A DNA stretch of 64,000 nucleotides from Selaginella moellendorffii (GCF_000143415.4 NW_003314276.1:1137434-1201433), one strand, 5' to 3'. Shown: positions 45,680 through 58,035, counted from the stretch's first letter. Notes: generated by a model not told the origin, from the letters alone. A program made the numbers and translations.

Positions 45680-45912
45680 TTGAGGCATGAAATCTAAGGA
45701 GTTAAGACTGAGTTTGTGGCAGCCCACTAATGAAATACTGCGGGAGTGTATACCAATGCCTTCCACCTCAAATGTCTTTCAAGAGCTGCTGAAGAAAACA
45801 CTGCTTTATGCCTTTTGAGGTGGAAGGCATCGGTATACACTCCCGCAGTATTTCATTGCCTCAGTGGGTTGCCATAAATTCAGTCTCAACTCCTTAAATT
45901 TCATGCCTTCAA
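45680..45912. repeat. Long inverted repeat (hairpin)
   Basis: Arms 45680-45772 and 45814-45912 are reverse complements with a few mismatches and small indels, around a 41-bp loop. The inner roughly 40 bp (TGCGGGAGTGTATACC...CCTTCCACCTCAAA) are almost perfect. A transcript from either strand would fold into a hairpin of over 90 bp, as in MITE- or inverted-duplication-derived small-RNA precursors. Both arms appear to come from one coding-like sequence. Confidence 0.75.
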
Positions 45913-47189
45913 GACTGGTGTCTACTGTAAGACACTGCTTGGTCCAAGAGCTGTTGTAAAACCATGGATGAAGGAAGATCAAGCTAGTAAATGAACTAAA
46001 GATATTGCAAGAGTGTGTGGTCTTCCTATAGGCCAAACCTTTGATCAAATTGAAAAAGAAGGCTAAATTAGAAACTTCTTTATAAATAGAATCCAAAATA
46101 GTAACATGAGTAACAACATAATTAGTAGCATACTATTATCATAGTTCTTGAGTAAAATATCAACCATTTTAACTAGTCTAACACATTAATAAAATTGAGT
46201 GTGGTTTGTTGCAGGGATGTCACTTTGTAGTATATAGTTAGCCTATATAGTTTAAAGACAAACTACAAAATTAGACAAATGTGCTCCTAGTGTTATAAGC
46301 AGAAGGAAGTAAATGAACTCAATTATTTTATTCATGAGAAATAAAAAATTGAATTTATTGTTCAAAATTTTGAATAGTATACTTTGATTACAAGTTAATT
46401 TGAGGATGGTGAAATGTTGAAGGAAAGAAACTAGTCAAAACGTGAATATAAATTAAGGATTTTGATAATTGACATTATCATGAAAGTGGAAGATCTCCTT
46501 GTAGATAAGCTTAGTTGATGTTCTCCATTAATCATTTTCTAACATGCAGTTAGAAATGTCCCATTTTAAAAACTAGTAAACCACAACTCAAATCCTTAAG
46601 AAAGTGAAAGAACAATGAAGAAATCTATAGAAATAAATTTTAAAGACCTTGGATCAAAAGAAAGTGGTTGTAAAAGACCAAATATAAGATGTTAAGGCAT
46701 TTTAATCTGTTAACATATATTGCAAGTACAGATGAAACATATTGTATTTATATTAATTTTCACATCTAAAGCTGTGTTTTGCAAGATAATTAGTTATCTT
46801 CAGCTGTTTTAAAAAAAACTTAGAAGAGCTCAGCTTATTATTAGCTTTTAGAAATACTTTATTTCCTACCTATAATATCAACCTCACAAGGGTATGTTAC
46901 TTAAAGTCTTCCTGAGAAAGATTTCTTCTTATGTTATAAAATAGATAATTAATTTTAGTCATGTTAAAAATGACATGGGTCCCATTCTTCTTTAGTTGGG
47001 GACATGTGGAGCATATAAGCAGACCTAGTACAAATGGCATTATTATAATAATATAGCTCTTTATAGCTTTGTTATTTTTAAGGTAATGATGTTATATTAT
47101 TTTTGACTAAGGAAAAATTTTGGTAATCTCTTGATGCTGATAAAATAACATCAATTTAGACTTTAATTTGGAAAAAAAAATTAATAATT
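45913..47189. other. AT-rich intergenic stretch
   Basis: No gene was recognised. It includes the promoter of the lectin-type gene to the right. Confidence 0.4.
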
Positions 47190-48065
47190 ATGTCTATGAA
47201 GCTTTTACTATTTATTTTATTACTAGTAATTCCATTGATTACTACTCAAAATGTACGTAATAGTGCTCTTTATAAGTTTCACTCAAATAGCTATATCCGT
47301 TCAATTCTAGGATTTATTAAAATTTGTATTGAGGACATTAATAGCAATAGAATCTTGGGAGATACTTGGAGTTATACAGTAGATAATGTTCCTAATACTG
47401 TTATAAGATTTCGTACATCTGAAGAGTCTAATGCTGAGTTCCAATCTTGTGCTATTGAACCTAATACTTTTGTTGAAGTGTCTGCATCACAGCTTATTAA
47501 TAGGTTTGAAACATTATTTGGCATGTTGAAAATGTATGCCCGCCTTGGGGCTTATGGCCGTCTTACAGTAGTTTCAGAAAATTATGAACTTGAATATATT
47601 AGTACGGGTCCTGCTAATAGAGATCCTAATGAACCATTTCCATCAGTTAATAATATAAAACTTCATCAGGATTTAGATTTTAATAATTGTTGGCCTTATG
47701 AGTATAAACTCATTAGTGGTCCAGCCAAATCTTTTGGTAGCTATCTTCTTGCTGGAAATAGTTTGATATCACAAAATAGGATGTATCGCCTCACCATGCA
47801 AGATGATTGCAATTTAGTGTTATTTCTTATATCACCTAAAACATTTATATGGTCATCAAAAACTAAGGACAAAGATACAAATTGCTATCTTCAAGTTGAA
47901 TTAAAAGGGAGGTTAGTAATAATAGGAAGTAAAAAAACTATTTATATTGTAAATATATATTGTGTCAATTGTATTATGATGGCAGGAGCAACACTCTTTA
48001 TTTGCAACACAGGCCATGTTTGCATGTATGACACTGATATTAGGAAAGAACAATGGTGTTTTTAA
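47190..48065 (+). CDS. Secreted B-lectin-domain (GNA-like) protein, 291 aa
   Basis: An intact, intronless, AT-rich gene starts at ATG 47190 (a second ATG follows two codons later). A clear signal peptide (KLLLFILLLVIPLITTQN) sends it to the secretory pathway. Residues about 30-160 show no recognised fold (RFETLFGMLKMYARLGAYG). Residues about 175-291 have the bulb-type mannose-lectin layout: GSYLLAGNSLISQNRMYRLTMQDDCNLVLFL, where QxDxNxVxY appears as QDDCNLVLF (Tyr to Phe), then WSSKT, and a terminal CNTGHVCMYD. Only one sugar-site motif is near complete; the others are degenerate. B-lectin proteins often act in carbohydrate recognition or defence, so an extracellular recognition role is likely but unproven. 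It lies alone among mobile elements. Base composition matches the AT-rich surroundings, unlike the GC-rich housekeeping genes. Confidence 0.7.
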   Translation: MSMKLLLFILLLVIPLITTQNVRNSALYKFHSNSYIRSILGFIKICIEDINSNRILGDTWSYTVDNVPNTVIRFRTSEESNAEFQSCAIEPNTFVEVSASQLINRFETLFGMLKMYARLGAYGRLTVVSENYELEYISTGPANRDPNEPFPSVNNIKLHQDLDFNNCWPYEYKLISGPAKSFGSYLLAGNSLISQNRMYRLTMQDDCNLVLFLISPKTFIWSSKTKDKDTNCYLQVELKGRLVIIGSKKTIYIVNIYCVNCIMMAGATLFICNTGHVCMYDTDIRKEQWCF

Positions 48066-48366
48066 TAGATTTTCTTTTTATCTACAAGTGATTTTTAGCT
48101 ATGCTTTCCAACGATGCTACCTACATCTTGCTTGGCTGTTACATTTCCTGTTGCAATACTGTCCAACAATGTTGTGTTTAAAAAGTCCGTCAAGTTTATG
48201 TAATACAAATGATAATTTGTTTTGTTTGCTTGCGATATCACCTTTTCATTTTAATGTTATATATAAGAAATTTAATATTTATACTAACTAGAAATTTTAA
48301 TATTTATACTACGTAGAAACTATTTATGACATGCCTGAGTTTCTCCAAGTATGAGTACAACTGCTT

Positions 48367-48723
48367 ATGATTTCTTTTTTTGAATGTAATTTCCTTCATA
48401 TCAATGATCAATTAATTGGTTGCATGGACTTGGGTCTTTACTCAAAATTTAGTAAATCATCATGTGGAACTAAAATTTATATGGTGGTTAATGAAATTTT
48501 ACTCTATAAGTTTCTTACCAAAAATAATGAAAAAAAATCTACAAGAAAACTAAAGGTTCTACAATCAATTTTGCAACTAATTATCAGCTTAAAGCAGAAA
48601 CATAAATTCCATTATAACAAAAATGACAGAAGTAACAAGGCAACCAAACATACAGAAAAAATAGAAATAAGCATTGGTAGAAAAGTAGAGCATATATATC
48701 ACCAAGAATTTGTAATAAAATGA
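48367..48723 (+). CDS. Hypothetical 118-aa ORF
   Basis: This ATG-started frame in AT-rich DNA is Lys/Asn-rich in its second half. It follows the lectin-type gene by 300 bp in the same direction. It has no signal peptide, no domain and no splice context that I recognise. It may be chance or a remnant of a repeated element. Confidence 0.2.
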   Translation: MISFFECNFLHINDQLIGCMDLGLYSKFSKSSCGTKIYMVVNEILLYKFLTKNNEKKSTRKLKVLQSILQLIISLKQKHKFHYNKNDRSNKATKHTEKIEISIGRKVEHIYHQEFVIK

Positions 48724-50048
48724 AAGTAATATATTTAAATTTTAATGCACAAATATAACACTTTGAGATAAGTTCTTTCTAAATGACAAAAAAACCGGAC
48801 TGCTAGATATACTTGGATGAAAGAATTTATTGCTTTCATCCGTGACTCTTTGCAGCCCTTATTATTTCTTTCTTCTGTAGCTTTATTATTCACACTGACC
48901 CAAGATTTGATGTTGACTCACACATTCTTCATTGTGATTGCATTCAAGCAGAGCTATTTGAAAATAATCAGTCAAATATAATAATGAGTTAAACAACACA
49001 TTTGCTTGCTGTGTTAACAACACAGCAAACCTAACCCTAAACTTGCCAAGTGTCTGATCACTGCCAGGTATTGTGCTCAAAGAATATTCATTATCACTGC
49101 CCTAAATTAGCTGGTTATACTAAGGTCTTATTGATGGAGGCTATATACATATCATATTCTAGAAATTACTAGAGTCATTTTTTGTCTCATCCAAATGATC
49201 AAGGTCAATGTGGCTACCAGTCCTGGCCCAGGCCTGGGGTGGCCTCCCCTTCCTGAGAACCATGGCTCCCAAGGCTGTCCCAGGCCTGGGATCAAACTGC
49301 TGCGGGGGCCTAGGCCCTTCGTTCTTAAATCTATACTAGTACTTGGGTGAATATAAAAATTGATTTTATACAATTTTATGGTAGTAAATATGACCCAGCT
49401 AGTAAGAGTTGCTAGATAGAATCATAAGGACAATGACAATGGACTTATCCCTGGTCAGTCAAACCATCTTGGAAAACCATCAAATAGGATAAGACACGTG
49501 CAAAAGCAAATGGATAAGACCCTAGACATAGGATCTGCTGTTGTGTGAGATCATTTGGGCCAGAGAGATGTTGACTTCTGCCAGGGTATCCAGGGGGAGA
49601 GGTCCTTCGTCTCCCAACCATTTATATACCCAATATGGGCACATGCATTTGTGCTGAGTCAGAGAATCTAGGATCAATTTAGTGTGCAAGGAAGTAGATC
49701 ATTCTTCAATGGTCTAAGCTATCATGCTTAGCACATACATTGTGCACCATGAACATCCCTATGCTCAAGTGGTGCAAGCTCCTAGGCCTCCATCTCTAGC
49801 ACCAGGCAGTGCTGGTCCATTGTTATCCATTGGGCCATAGGGAAAGTTAAAAAATAGACAAAGTTTATTAGTAGGAGAGGAGTTAGTTAATATAAAGTTT
49901 CTTTGTATACAATATTGATGGTGAATGTTGATGAATTGAATGGAATTAAGCAGCCTTGTGTATAAGTTGTGTCAACTTAAATTACAAGTTGTTGTGATGA
50001 TGTGCATCTTAAGAGTGCAATATAAAGCTGCCCATGGGTAAAGATTGG
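48724..50048. other. Repeat-derived stretch without a gene
   Basis: It contains the Helitron-end-like repeat at 49195-49345 (listed separately). No gene is supported. Confidence 0.4.
49195..49345 (-). repeat. Helitron-end-like repeat, copy 2 (inverted)
   Basis: On the minus strand it reads TAGTATAGATTTAAGAACGAAGGG followed by GATCCCAGGCCTGGGACAGCC and CCATGGTT, the same order as copy 1 at 29118-29215. It lies upstream of a Helitron helicase fragment on the same strand, but the orientations do not make it that element's 5' end with certainty. Confidence 0.4.
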
Positions 50049-51800
50049 CTAGGGTAAGTAGATGCCCACATGATCAAATGTTTGACTTTGGCATTTTGAA
50101 ATTGTCAAGCAATATCCAAGAAGAAGAGGAAATTGTTTTCGAGACATATGAAATGGAATATCTGAATCAAAGGGTGTTAAGTTAATGCATGGGATAAATA
50201 TTCTAGTACCTTTAAATTCACTTGTAATTATTTTACAGTCCAAAATTTTAGGTGAAGTTCTTTTGACCATTAGTCAAGTCCCATTACATAATCCAATTGT
50301 TGGAGACATGTTTCTCAGAAGATGACTATACAACCTTCTTTTAGTATCAATTTGTGTGACTTTATTGATTTTGAACATCTTGAAGATTTCCCAATTGAAT
50401 TTCTGAACTCTATCACTCCCTCTAAGCTACCACCATGTAAATTTGAGATGGACCTAGTAATTGAGAGATGATGTTGTTGTTAATTGGAAATGTATCATCA
50501 TTAAGAGGTGTTAAAATAGCTCTATTTGTTGCAATTTGAAAATTTGAAATGTCTTCAATGCATGGGAATACAAAATTAGTAATAGAGGTAGTTCTAATTA
50601 GTTCTGAAGGAAGAAGGATAGACTCAAGTAATAAAATAGGGTTTTGTGAGTAATTATTTCCATCACTAACTTTTAATAGCCATTCTGCCTAATTTGGGAA
50701 CTTGGGGCTAAACCACATGTTTGTTTGCAATTAAAACTTTTTAAATAGATTCTATGGACTATTCATTCTTACAAATGTGAAAACAATTTGTGCTTAATGA
50801 CTATGTGGGGCAACTAGTAATGTTTAATGGAAGTCACCACTTGTAACAATAACAATGCTACCAAATGGAAAATTATTCTATTTTAAGTCTTTTAGGTAAC
50901 AATCAACAATTGAAAAGGCAAATGTATGAACTATACTAATTTCATCCCAAATAAGCATTTATATTGCTTTCATAGATCTACCAGCATTGCTATTAGGTGT
51001 TAAATTAGAAATAAATGTATTATTAATAAGAACTAGTAACTTAAAAGTTGTATAGGATATTTGTCCATTGTGTAGTGCTTGCAATGCCTATCCATGCTAT
51101 ACAAACCACTTTTTTTATTGTAGAACTCAAAATATTTTACCATTGCATTTAATAAATATGTTTTGCTAGTGCCACTAGGGCCATCAATAAAAATAAATGG
51201 TTGGTATCAGTCGGACACTCTACAATGTTAACAATTTCATTAAATATAGTTAATTGATTAGCATTCAAGTTTTTAATATCATAGTAAATTTCTATATATG
51301 AATGGTTGTAATTTGGTATTGATTGAATAGAGGTATCTAAAGTTGGGATAAGTAAGTTATATGATTAGTTTTTTTTATCATATATTTTTATTTTTGAGTT
51401 AATGTCTATTAGAGCAAGTTTATATTGGCATACAATATTTATTCTACCAAAATCTTGAGAGAGCTGATCCTTAAAAACATCCCAAAGATATGGTGGGTCT
51501 TATGGATTGCAAAAATACATATGAAAGTAAAGAGTTAACACAATTTTGTAGGTAATTGGAAATTGCATGCTTCTTGTAAATAGTTATACCACTCATTATC
51601 ATCATCAAGAAGACCAATAGCAATAACAACTTGTTGAAAGCTTTGGTAAGTTATATCATTAATTGTTTTAATATTGTCGAAGGATGTGATACTTTTTTTA
51701 TGAAGAAGAATAACACGTAAGTGGTACAACTCGGTATTTAAAGGAGATATTAAGTATAGTCGAGGAATAACCTTTTTCTTTTTCTGATATTGCCATACAT
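50049..51800 (-). pseudogene. Helitron Pif1-type helicase remnant
   Basis: The minus strand contains, in order, the region before the helicase (RVILLHKKSITSFDNIKTI; VVIAIGLLDDDNEWYNYLQEA), Walker A as FIDGPSGTSKTYLLNAM (GKT mutated to SKT), a GIAST block, and the C-terminal helicase end RKQFPLLLGYCLTISKCQSQTFDHVGIYLP. This is the arrangement of plant Helitron RepHel proteins. Stops and frameshifts break it throughout. The Rep part is not upstream on this strand; a Rep remnant lies 5 kb away on the other strand. Confidence 0.85.
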
Positions 51801-52250
51801 TTGTGAAACATTAAGAATTCACTTTAAGTTATTGAAGAACACAAATTTTGATAATGAGAAATCATAGTTATAAACTCAAGAATCTAGAAAAAAATTTCAC
51901 TTACTTCTATGTTATGAATGTGACTTCAGGTATTGAAAGCTACCTGTCGACTAGTTTTTACAAACACTCTTTGCTTACTGCTACGACGGTAGGAAGTTGG
52001 TATTGCTAGTTCCCTTTATCAACCCCTCTTGTTCAAGTGTTAGTTTACTAGGCTTAGCACCTATACTTAGCTAGATGGATATAAAGTAAGAACTCCTATG
52101 TATTTCTAACTAAGCATATTTGGCCTGGCTCTTAGTTCTCTTTTGCTTTGTCTTACACTAGCTTGACAAGAACCCTTGCATATTGAGACTACTCCCTTAA
52201 TATCACTAGATGGTAGTTTACCGTATCTGCCAAATACCCTCGCTATTCGA
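51801..52250. other. Stretch without a gene
   Basis: Nothing was recognised. It may include the start of the LTR that ends at 52854. Confidence 0.35.
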
Positions 52251-52867
52251 ACTTGTCCCAGAGACTAACTCCTGATACTAAAGGAAGCTTGGGGTGAAAG
52301 CCCAAAACGTGTGTTCCTCAAGGGGGTGAGGGTGGGGGGGATGTGGGGGGTTTCATTCCAAATGTATAGTAGGGATAGTGGGTAGGTCCTTACGTGCTTG
52401 TTCTTGTTCTGTGTCCGGCTTGGGTTTAAGCTCAAGTTCCATTCCATGCTAGCTGGTGGAATACCTATATCCTTGCGTTAGGCCACCGGTATGCCGAAAT
52501 AACGCCAGATTTTGTTTGGCTCCATTTTGCATGCTAGTCCTGGCATTAGGATGCTAGATACTCTAGGATTATTCCAAGTCATTCTGTGCTCATGTCCCTT
52601 CACTTCTTGGGCTCGGGAGTCATTCCGTGCTCTAGTGTCATTGCTTCTTGGCTGGATACTTGGAAGTTTAGCACCGTTCCTTCAATCAGTGGCCCAAGGC
52701 CCTGAAATTTAGGTTCCACACCATTGTCCCTCAAACATGTGGCATGTGGCACATAGCATGTGACACATGGCACATGGAAGGTTTAGGTTCCACTTCTATA
52801 GTTATCCTATGGTAAATCACTATAGGATAAAGGGTAAAAACCACATATGCTACATTTGGTATCAGAG
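52251..52867 (+). mobile_element. LTR 3' end with initiator-Met primer site
   Basis: Sequence ending CATATGCTACA (52854) is followed by TTTGGTATCAGAG, the classic primer-binding site complementary to tRNA-iMet, so a plus-strand LTR ends here. Its start is unknown. Within it AGGTTCCAC occurs twice and CATGTGGCAC-like units repeat (52735-52780). Confidence 0.6.
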
Positions 52868-54453
52868 GATGAGTTTTGGCGAGTACTATCCAATGAGATT
52901 GGGCAACTAGTCTCGTTGCATACATAAAGATGAAAATGATGATCTGAGTGGTTACATGTTTAGGTGCAAAGGCTTCACATTCGTTCCCTAGGTATGGATT
53001 TTGGTTACCATTTTGTACTGTAATAATGTGAGCTTGCTCTTGGGCTCATAAGAGGGATTGAGTTGTTCCATTTTGCACAATTTTACACTTGGGCTTGTGA
53101 GAGAGGCACATTAACAACTCAAGGTTACACTTTGAGTTGGCAGGATTAATATTAGCCTATTGATGGTTCCATGAGTAGTTCTTTATACCATGAGAAAAAA
53201 TAAATCTTCCCTGGGTTTGCTATGACTGACAAATAGGCTAGTTTGTAGCTGTTTAGCACGGTACTAGTGGATCTTTCCTAGGCATGATTATAAGTGGATC
53301 AATTAAGACTGTAGGGGTTAGTCTATTGGTTCAAGTAGTCATTGCCATGTTCTCTCATAAACTTTTCTTGGATTGGACTGATGGTAGTGCGAATGCAAGT
53401 TTGAGGTTTTGTCAAAGATGAGACCGAAAAAAGAGTTGTCAAGGATGAATGATCAAACACGTAAATCATCTTTTCTTCTTGAAGAGATGATTTGTAACGA
53501 GGTGTGACTCATTGCTCGTGTTCACAATATGCAATCAAGAGTCTCTACCTTGATGCATGTTGAAAATGATAGTCTTACAAATAGTGAGTTATGGGATGGA
53601 TAATGGTGAAGCACTAAGCCATTTTGTCTAAGCTTGTTATTGAAAACTTGGGTTGCAATGCTTAATTCTTTTCCGGGGAACTTTGCTATTACTCCTTGAG
53701 TAGCTTGGTGTTGGATTAGTTTTGAGTTTAATTGAAAAGAGAGTGACATGAGTTTATCTATGTTGTGAATAAAAGTTAGTGGTGTTAAGTGTTATAAATC
53801 TTTATTAGTGGGGTATGGCATTTATGTTGCATTTTGTCGAATAGAATTAGCATTTGATACTCACATAAACCTTTGAAGTAATGACATGGGTGTTGCTCAT
53901 AGTGTTGTTTGATTGATAATCAAGTTATTGTGATACTTATATCATATTTATGTCATAATAAGTAATCACCTTAGAGGTGATTTGGAGCAACCAAGACTTG
54001 AAAAAGTTCCCAACTTTCTAGATTCTCTCTAGAAGACCACACACAGTGTCTCACTTGGAAGATGATTGGGAAAGGACAATTTTTGGATCTAGTGGTAGGA
54101 ATTGCTACCACAATTGGGGCTATCAGCCAATATGGTTAATTTAGTATTACACATGTAGGGGATCTATACGTCTTTTCTCCAATGCTTATTTTGGAGTTTA
54201 CTTCCTTAAGAGGAGGTTCATGCCCTTTCTCTAGTCCTTATTATAGGGCTAAGACTCATTCAAAGATGAGTTAATGCACATGTCTTGTGTGGGAGGCAAG
54301 GTAGCACACTCTAGCTTTGCATTGGAGGATGTTCACACCTTGCATAGAGCTACGAATTGGAGATTCGTCGCAATTAGACACTATTTTAGCATCAGAAGCA
54401 TGTTAGTGGTGGAGTGCTCCATGGCAAGTCTCATATGTCATGGAGCGTAGCAG
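52868..54453. other. Presumed inside of the decayed LTR element
   Basis: No long frame and no pol motif is seen. By position it would be the gag side of the element whose primer site is at 52855. Confidence 0.35.
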
Positions 54454-54982
54454 GTGGCTTCAAGTTTCATCACTTGGGAAGTGGACGGCCTAAGAGTAGT
54501 GCTGGGCACTTGTGCTCGTGGGAGTTTCTTCAGACAAGTTTGTCTTCCTCAACAAGAAGAGGCAATTGTTGAGAGAGAGGCAGCAACAGGGGCCTTTATG
54601 GCAGTGCTCAAGGCATGCATTGGCACGAGAGTGGTGATCAGTTGCCACCCAATGCTAGAGATGGAGGCCTAAGAGCAATAGGGTTTGCATGTTGAGTCTA
54701 TTGTGCTGCATATGCTGTCCTATCTATTCTATTTTCCAGCTTTTTGAGTAAGGTGGATATAACTTTACTCCATTATTTTTTTTGGTAGATGGATTGCTCA
54801 GACCTCACCAGCTCCTCTACTGCGTGTTCCTTGATGCTGCTGGAGGAAGAAGACATGGCATTTTTGGGAGAGAGACCCATGCACCACCTATGGCATTTAA
54901 AACACAAGCCCTTCTAGAAACAAGAGGTTGCAGAGAGACCCATATATATATGAAGATTGTATTTACAAGCCAGGAAATCTAG
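54454..54982 (+). pseudogene. Coding-like scraps, unrecognised
   Basis: Two short ATG frames (54454-54672 with EREAATGAFMAVLKACIG; 54782-54982) have coding-like composition but no known motif. They may belong with the broken gene that follows. Confidence 0.2.
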
Positions 54983-55047
54983 CAATCCCTATAAGTTACA
55001 TCAAGACCACTCCATCATCACCACCATCTTTGGCTTGAGCACTCTAC

Positions 55048-55692
55048 ATGAACTTTTTGCTCTACGTTGGGCCTTGGGAAGCCTTTGGTCTACAAACTCC
55101 AGAAGCCGCCAAGTGGAAGCAACTCAGGTCAGAACAGCAGGTTGAGAAGATCACCACCACCACCACTACTTCAAGAAACAAGCAGTTTCTCAGGTTTTTT
55201 CTGGGGCCTCACATCAAAGAAACTCTGGCGGACAGGAAGAATTGACTCAAGAACCAGCTCACTCTGCTGACGAAAGCTGCAGCTCTCAGGACACTAGAGT
55301 CACTTTTTGGAAGTGGTGACATCCAAGTGAGCTCAAGAGCTTTGCTGCATGGCTACCTCTTCTATGAGCCTGCGCTGTGGAAGTTCCTATGCACAATGAG
55401 CAGTGACTTTCAAGGCAGCGCATATAGAGACTCAACCATGAACTCTAGGCACTGGAAAGGCTGGTGGATGGACGTGGAAGGATTCCAAACTTTTGCGTCC
55501 ACTCCAGAGCGTGTGACGAGCAAGTGGTATATCACTCCAAAGATGGAGTGGCTTTCTCCGGTGGTGATCCATGAAGACGAGGAGAGCTTTCTTCACGGCA
55601 CACTCAGTGGTGATGGACTGGTGGATATGGCTGCCAAAGTTGCTGAGGAAGCAAGCAGGATGGACAGGGACAGGATGAGACTCATATGGTGA
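55048..55692 (+). pseudogene. Unrecognised gene with one in-frame stop
   Basis: A single plus-strand frame runs 214 codons and is interrupted once by TGA at 55243-55245 (DRKN-stop-LKNQLTLL). It reads EAAKWKQLRSEQQVEKI early, then FLRFFLGPHIKETL, LHGYLFYEPALWKFL, HWKGWWMDVEGFQTF and MEWLSPVVIHEDEE, ending RMRLIW. Composition is clearly coding. It might be a recently broken gene, or an intron could remove the stop (no good sites seen). No family is recognised. Confidence 0.4.
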
Positions 55693-56187
55693 TGGAGATT
55701 TGTCTTCAAAGCGATGAGTGTCACTGGATTTGGAGTGAGATGAGCAGGGGTTTTATCGTCGAGGATTCCTGGCTGGATACCAAAATTTACAGTCCTCACG
55801 ACTTCGTTATGTCTTGGGGTCCATGAAGCTAGAAGAGTGGAAATCCGCTACTCCATGTTCACAAGAGCTTGGAAGATTTCCGATGGTTGGAGATGATCAT
55901 GAGAGTTTGGAAGTTTTCCAAAGATCACAAGAGCTTTGAAGTTTCCTTTTTGCTGCTGGATGATTTGATCAACCAAGAACTCTCTATTTTTACAGTTTGA
56001 CCAGCAAAGCTTTTGATCTTTGGGAAAGATTCCACTGGCTGAAATGCACTGAAAAAGTCCTTATTATAATGTAATGTGGGAGCAATGATGAGCTGGATCC
56101 AATGGCCAGCGAGGCTCCGCATTCCCACCATTTATACCAGGGCTAGGGTTTTCTTCTCTTAGGCTGGCATGCGATGGGATACATCAA
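55693..56187. other. Stretch without a gene
   Basis: Nothing was recognised. Confidence 0.4.
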
Positions 56188-57887
56188 TTGGCTCTTTTGG
56201 CAACACTCGATTGCATTCAAAAGGTCAGTCTTTATGCCCATCTGTATCCCTCAGTAAAAATCTTTTGTTTTCTATCTGCCCTAATAATTGATCATCTCCA
56301 TTTCCAAAAGAAACTGTTGAAATTAATGTCACACCTTCGACATGTATTGAATGCTATTCAACACAGACATACACATTCCACCTACAATAATAACATTGAA
56401 AACACTAACCAGCACCAACATACAGATAGACTTTACAACAGTAATATTCAAGAGGCTATGGAGTATCGACATCAAACAAATCTTAATAATTCCTCATTGA
56501 GTATTAATCACATTGAACAGCAGTCAATTTCCAATTCCCATTTGCCCCCTTCACCTCAGATTTGCAGCACACTTGCTAGCAATTACCTATATAAGGATAC
56601 ATCTATTTTGACAATGAATATAGGTCCTCTATCATATATTTGTAAGTATTGTCATGCCTCACACTTTGCCAATGAGAACAAGTCTATTTGTTGTTAGAGT
56701 GGATAGGTCTACATGCCTCCAATACTTCCATTGCCACCTTTTCTGTATTCTCACATAAACACTCTAATTTCAAAAGCAATATAAGACAATATAATAGTGC
56801 ACTTGTTTTCACATCTACAGGAGCTAATATTGATACTTTTACAGGTCATGGTCCATATTACTATTGAATTCATGGATAAATCTATCACAAAATTATGCCA
56901 TAACATCCTTCAATACATCAAAATCCAAGTTACAGTCAATAGTACATGCTAGACTCTAATGAGGCTATTGATATCAGAAAACAAATCCCTTTTAACATTA
57001 ACTGTGATTATAATTTATTGCTTCAACTAGATATAATACTTTGACATATTAATCCATATGCACAAGCTTCTAGAATGGTGTATGAATTGGAACAAGAAAA
57101 TATTTCAAGAACTATTATTTCTAGTAGCATTTTATGTAGAGTATATATGCTCATTAAAAATGAAGGCACAGAACATCGTCGATATACTACTCCATAAATT
57201 AATGATGTTGTAACAGTTTTCCAAAGTGAAGATGGGGTGCTACCTTTTGACTATGAAATGTGCATTCGTCCAAAATCATCAAAACCACAACATATATCTA
57301 TTTTAAATACTAATTGTGATCTTATAGTTTACCTATTTCTTTTTCCATTTTCCACATGGAGATAGAGCATAGCATGCCAAACTTTCTTTTAACAAACATA
57401 TAACACTCCTTCAATATTATGCTTATCGTTTGTCTAAAAGAGATTCAACATTACCAACTTCTATAGTTACATATGACCAAATTTTACATGCTGACAAACT
57501 CACCCAACAATATATTGTAGATGCCTATGTTAAAATTGAAAGCAACAATTTATAATATTATAGATCTAATCAAAAAAATCTGAGAGTTGATTTTTACACA
57601 AGTTTGATGGATTATGTTGCTTGCAAAGCTATTGATGCAAATGCTCAACCAGGAAAAACTATTATTTTACCTTTTACATTTACAAGAAGCCCAAGAGCTA
57701 TGCAACAAAATTACTAAGATGCTATGATCATTGTAACAAAATATTGAAAACTTATAACTTTCACTTGCAACCCTAAATAGCTTGAGATATTACAAAATTT
57801 GCACCCTAATGAAGGACCTGATTTAATTACTAGGGTTTTTAACATAAAGCTAAAATATTTTCTTTATGATATTACAAAAAAATTATT

Positions 57888-58035
57888 GAGCAGATACATA
57901 TTAATCAATAGTGTCACGGTCTTTAATTTTACTTTCATTGTCTAATATGCTTAGGAAATGATAATGTGGCAATCCTCTTTTATGGAATTTAATGATATAT
58001 ATAAATGCAATACATCTTCCAAAGATCGCATCCAC
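57888..58035 (-). pseudogene. Inverted piece of the Helitron Rep catalytic core
   Basis: The minus strand reads AIFGRCIAFIYIIKFHKRGLPHYHFLSIL and SKIKDRDTID, equivalent to the Rep segment (usually ...EFQKRGLPHAHIL...) that should stand here in plus orientation. It carries one catalytic His pair region (HYH in place of HAH). It is joined directly to the PPR fragment. Confidence 0.8.
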
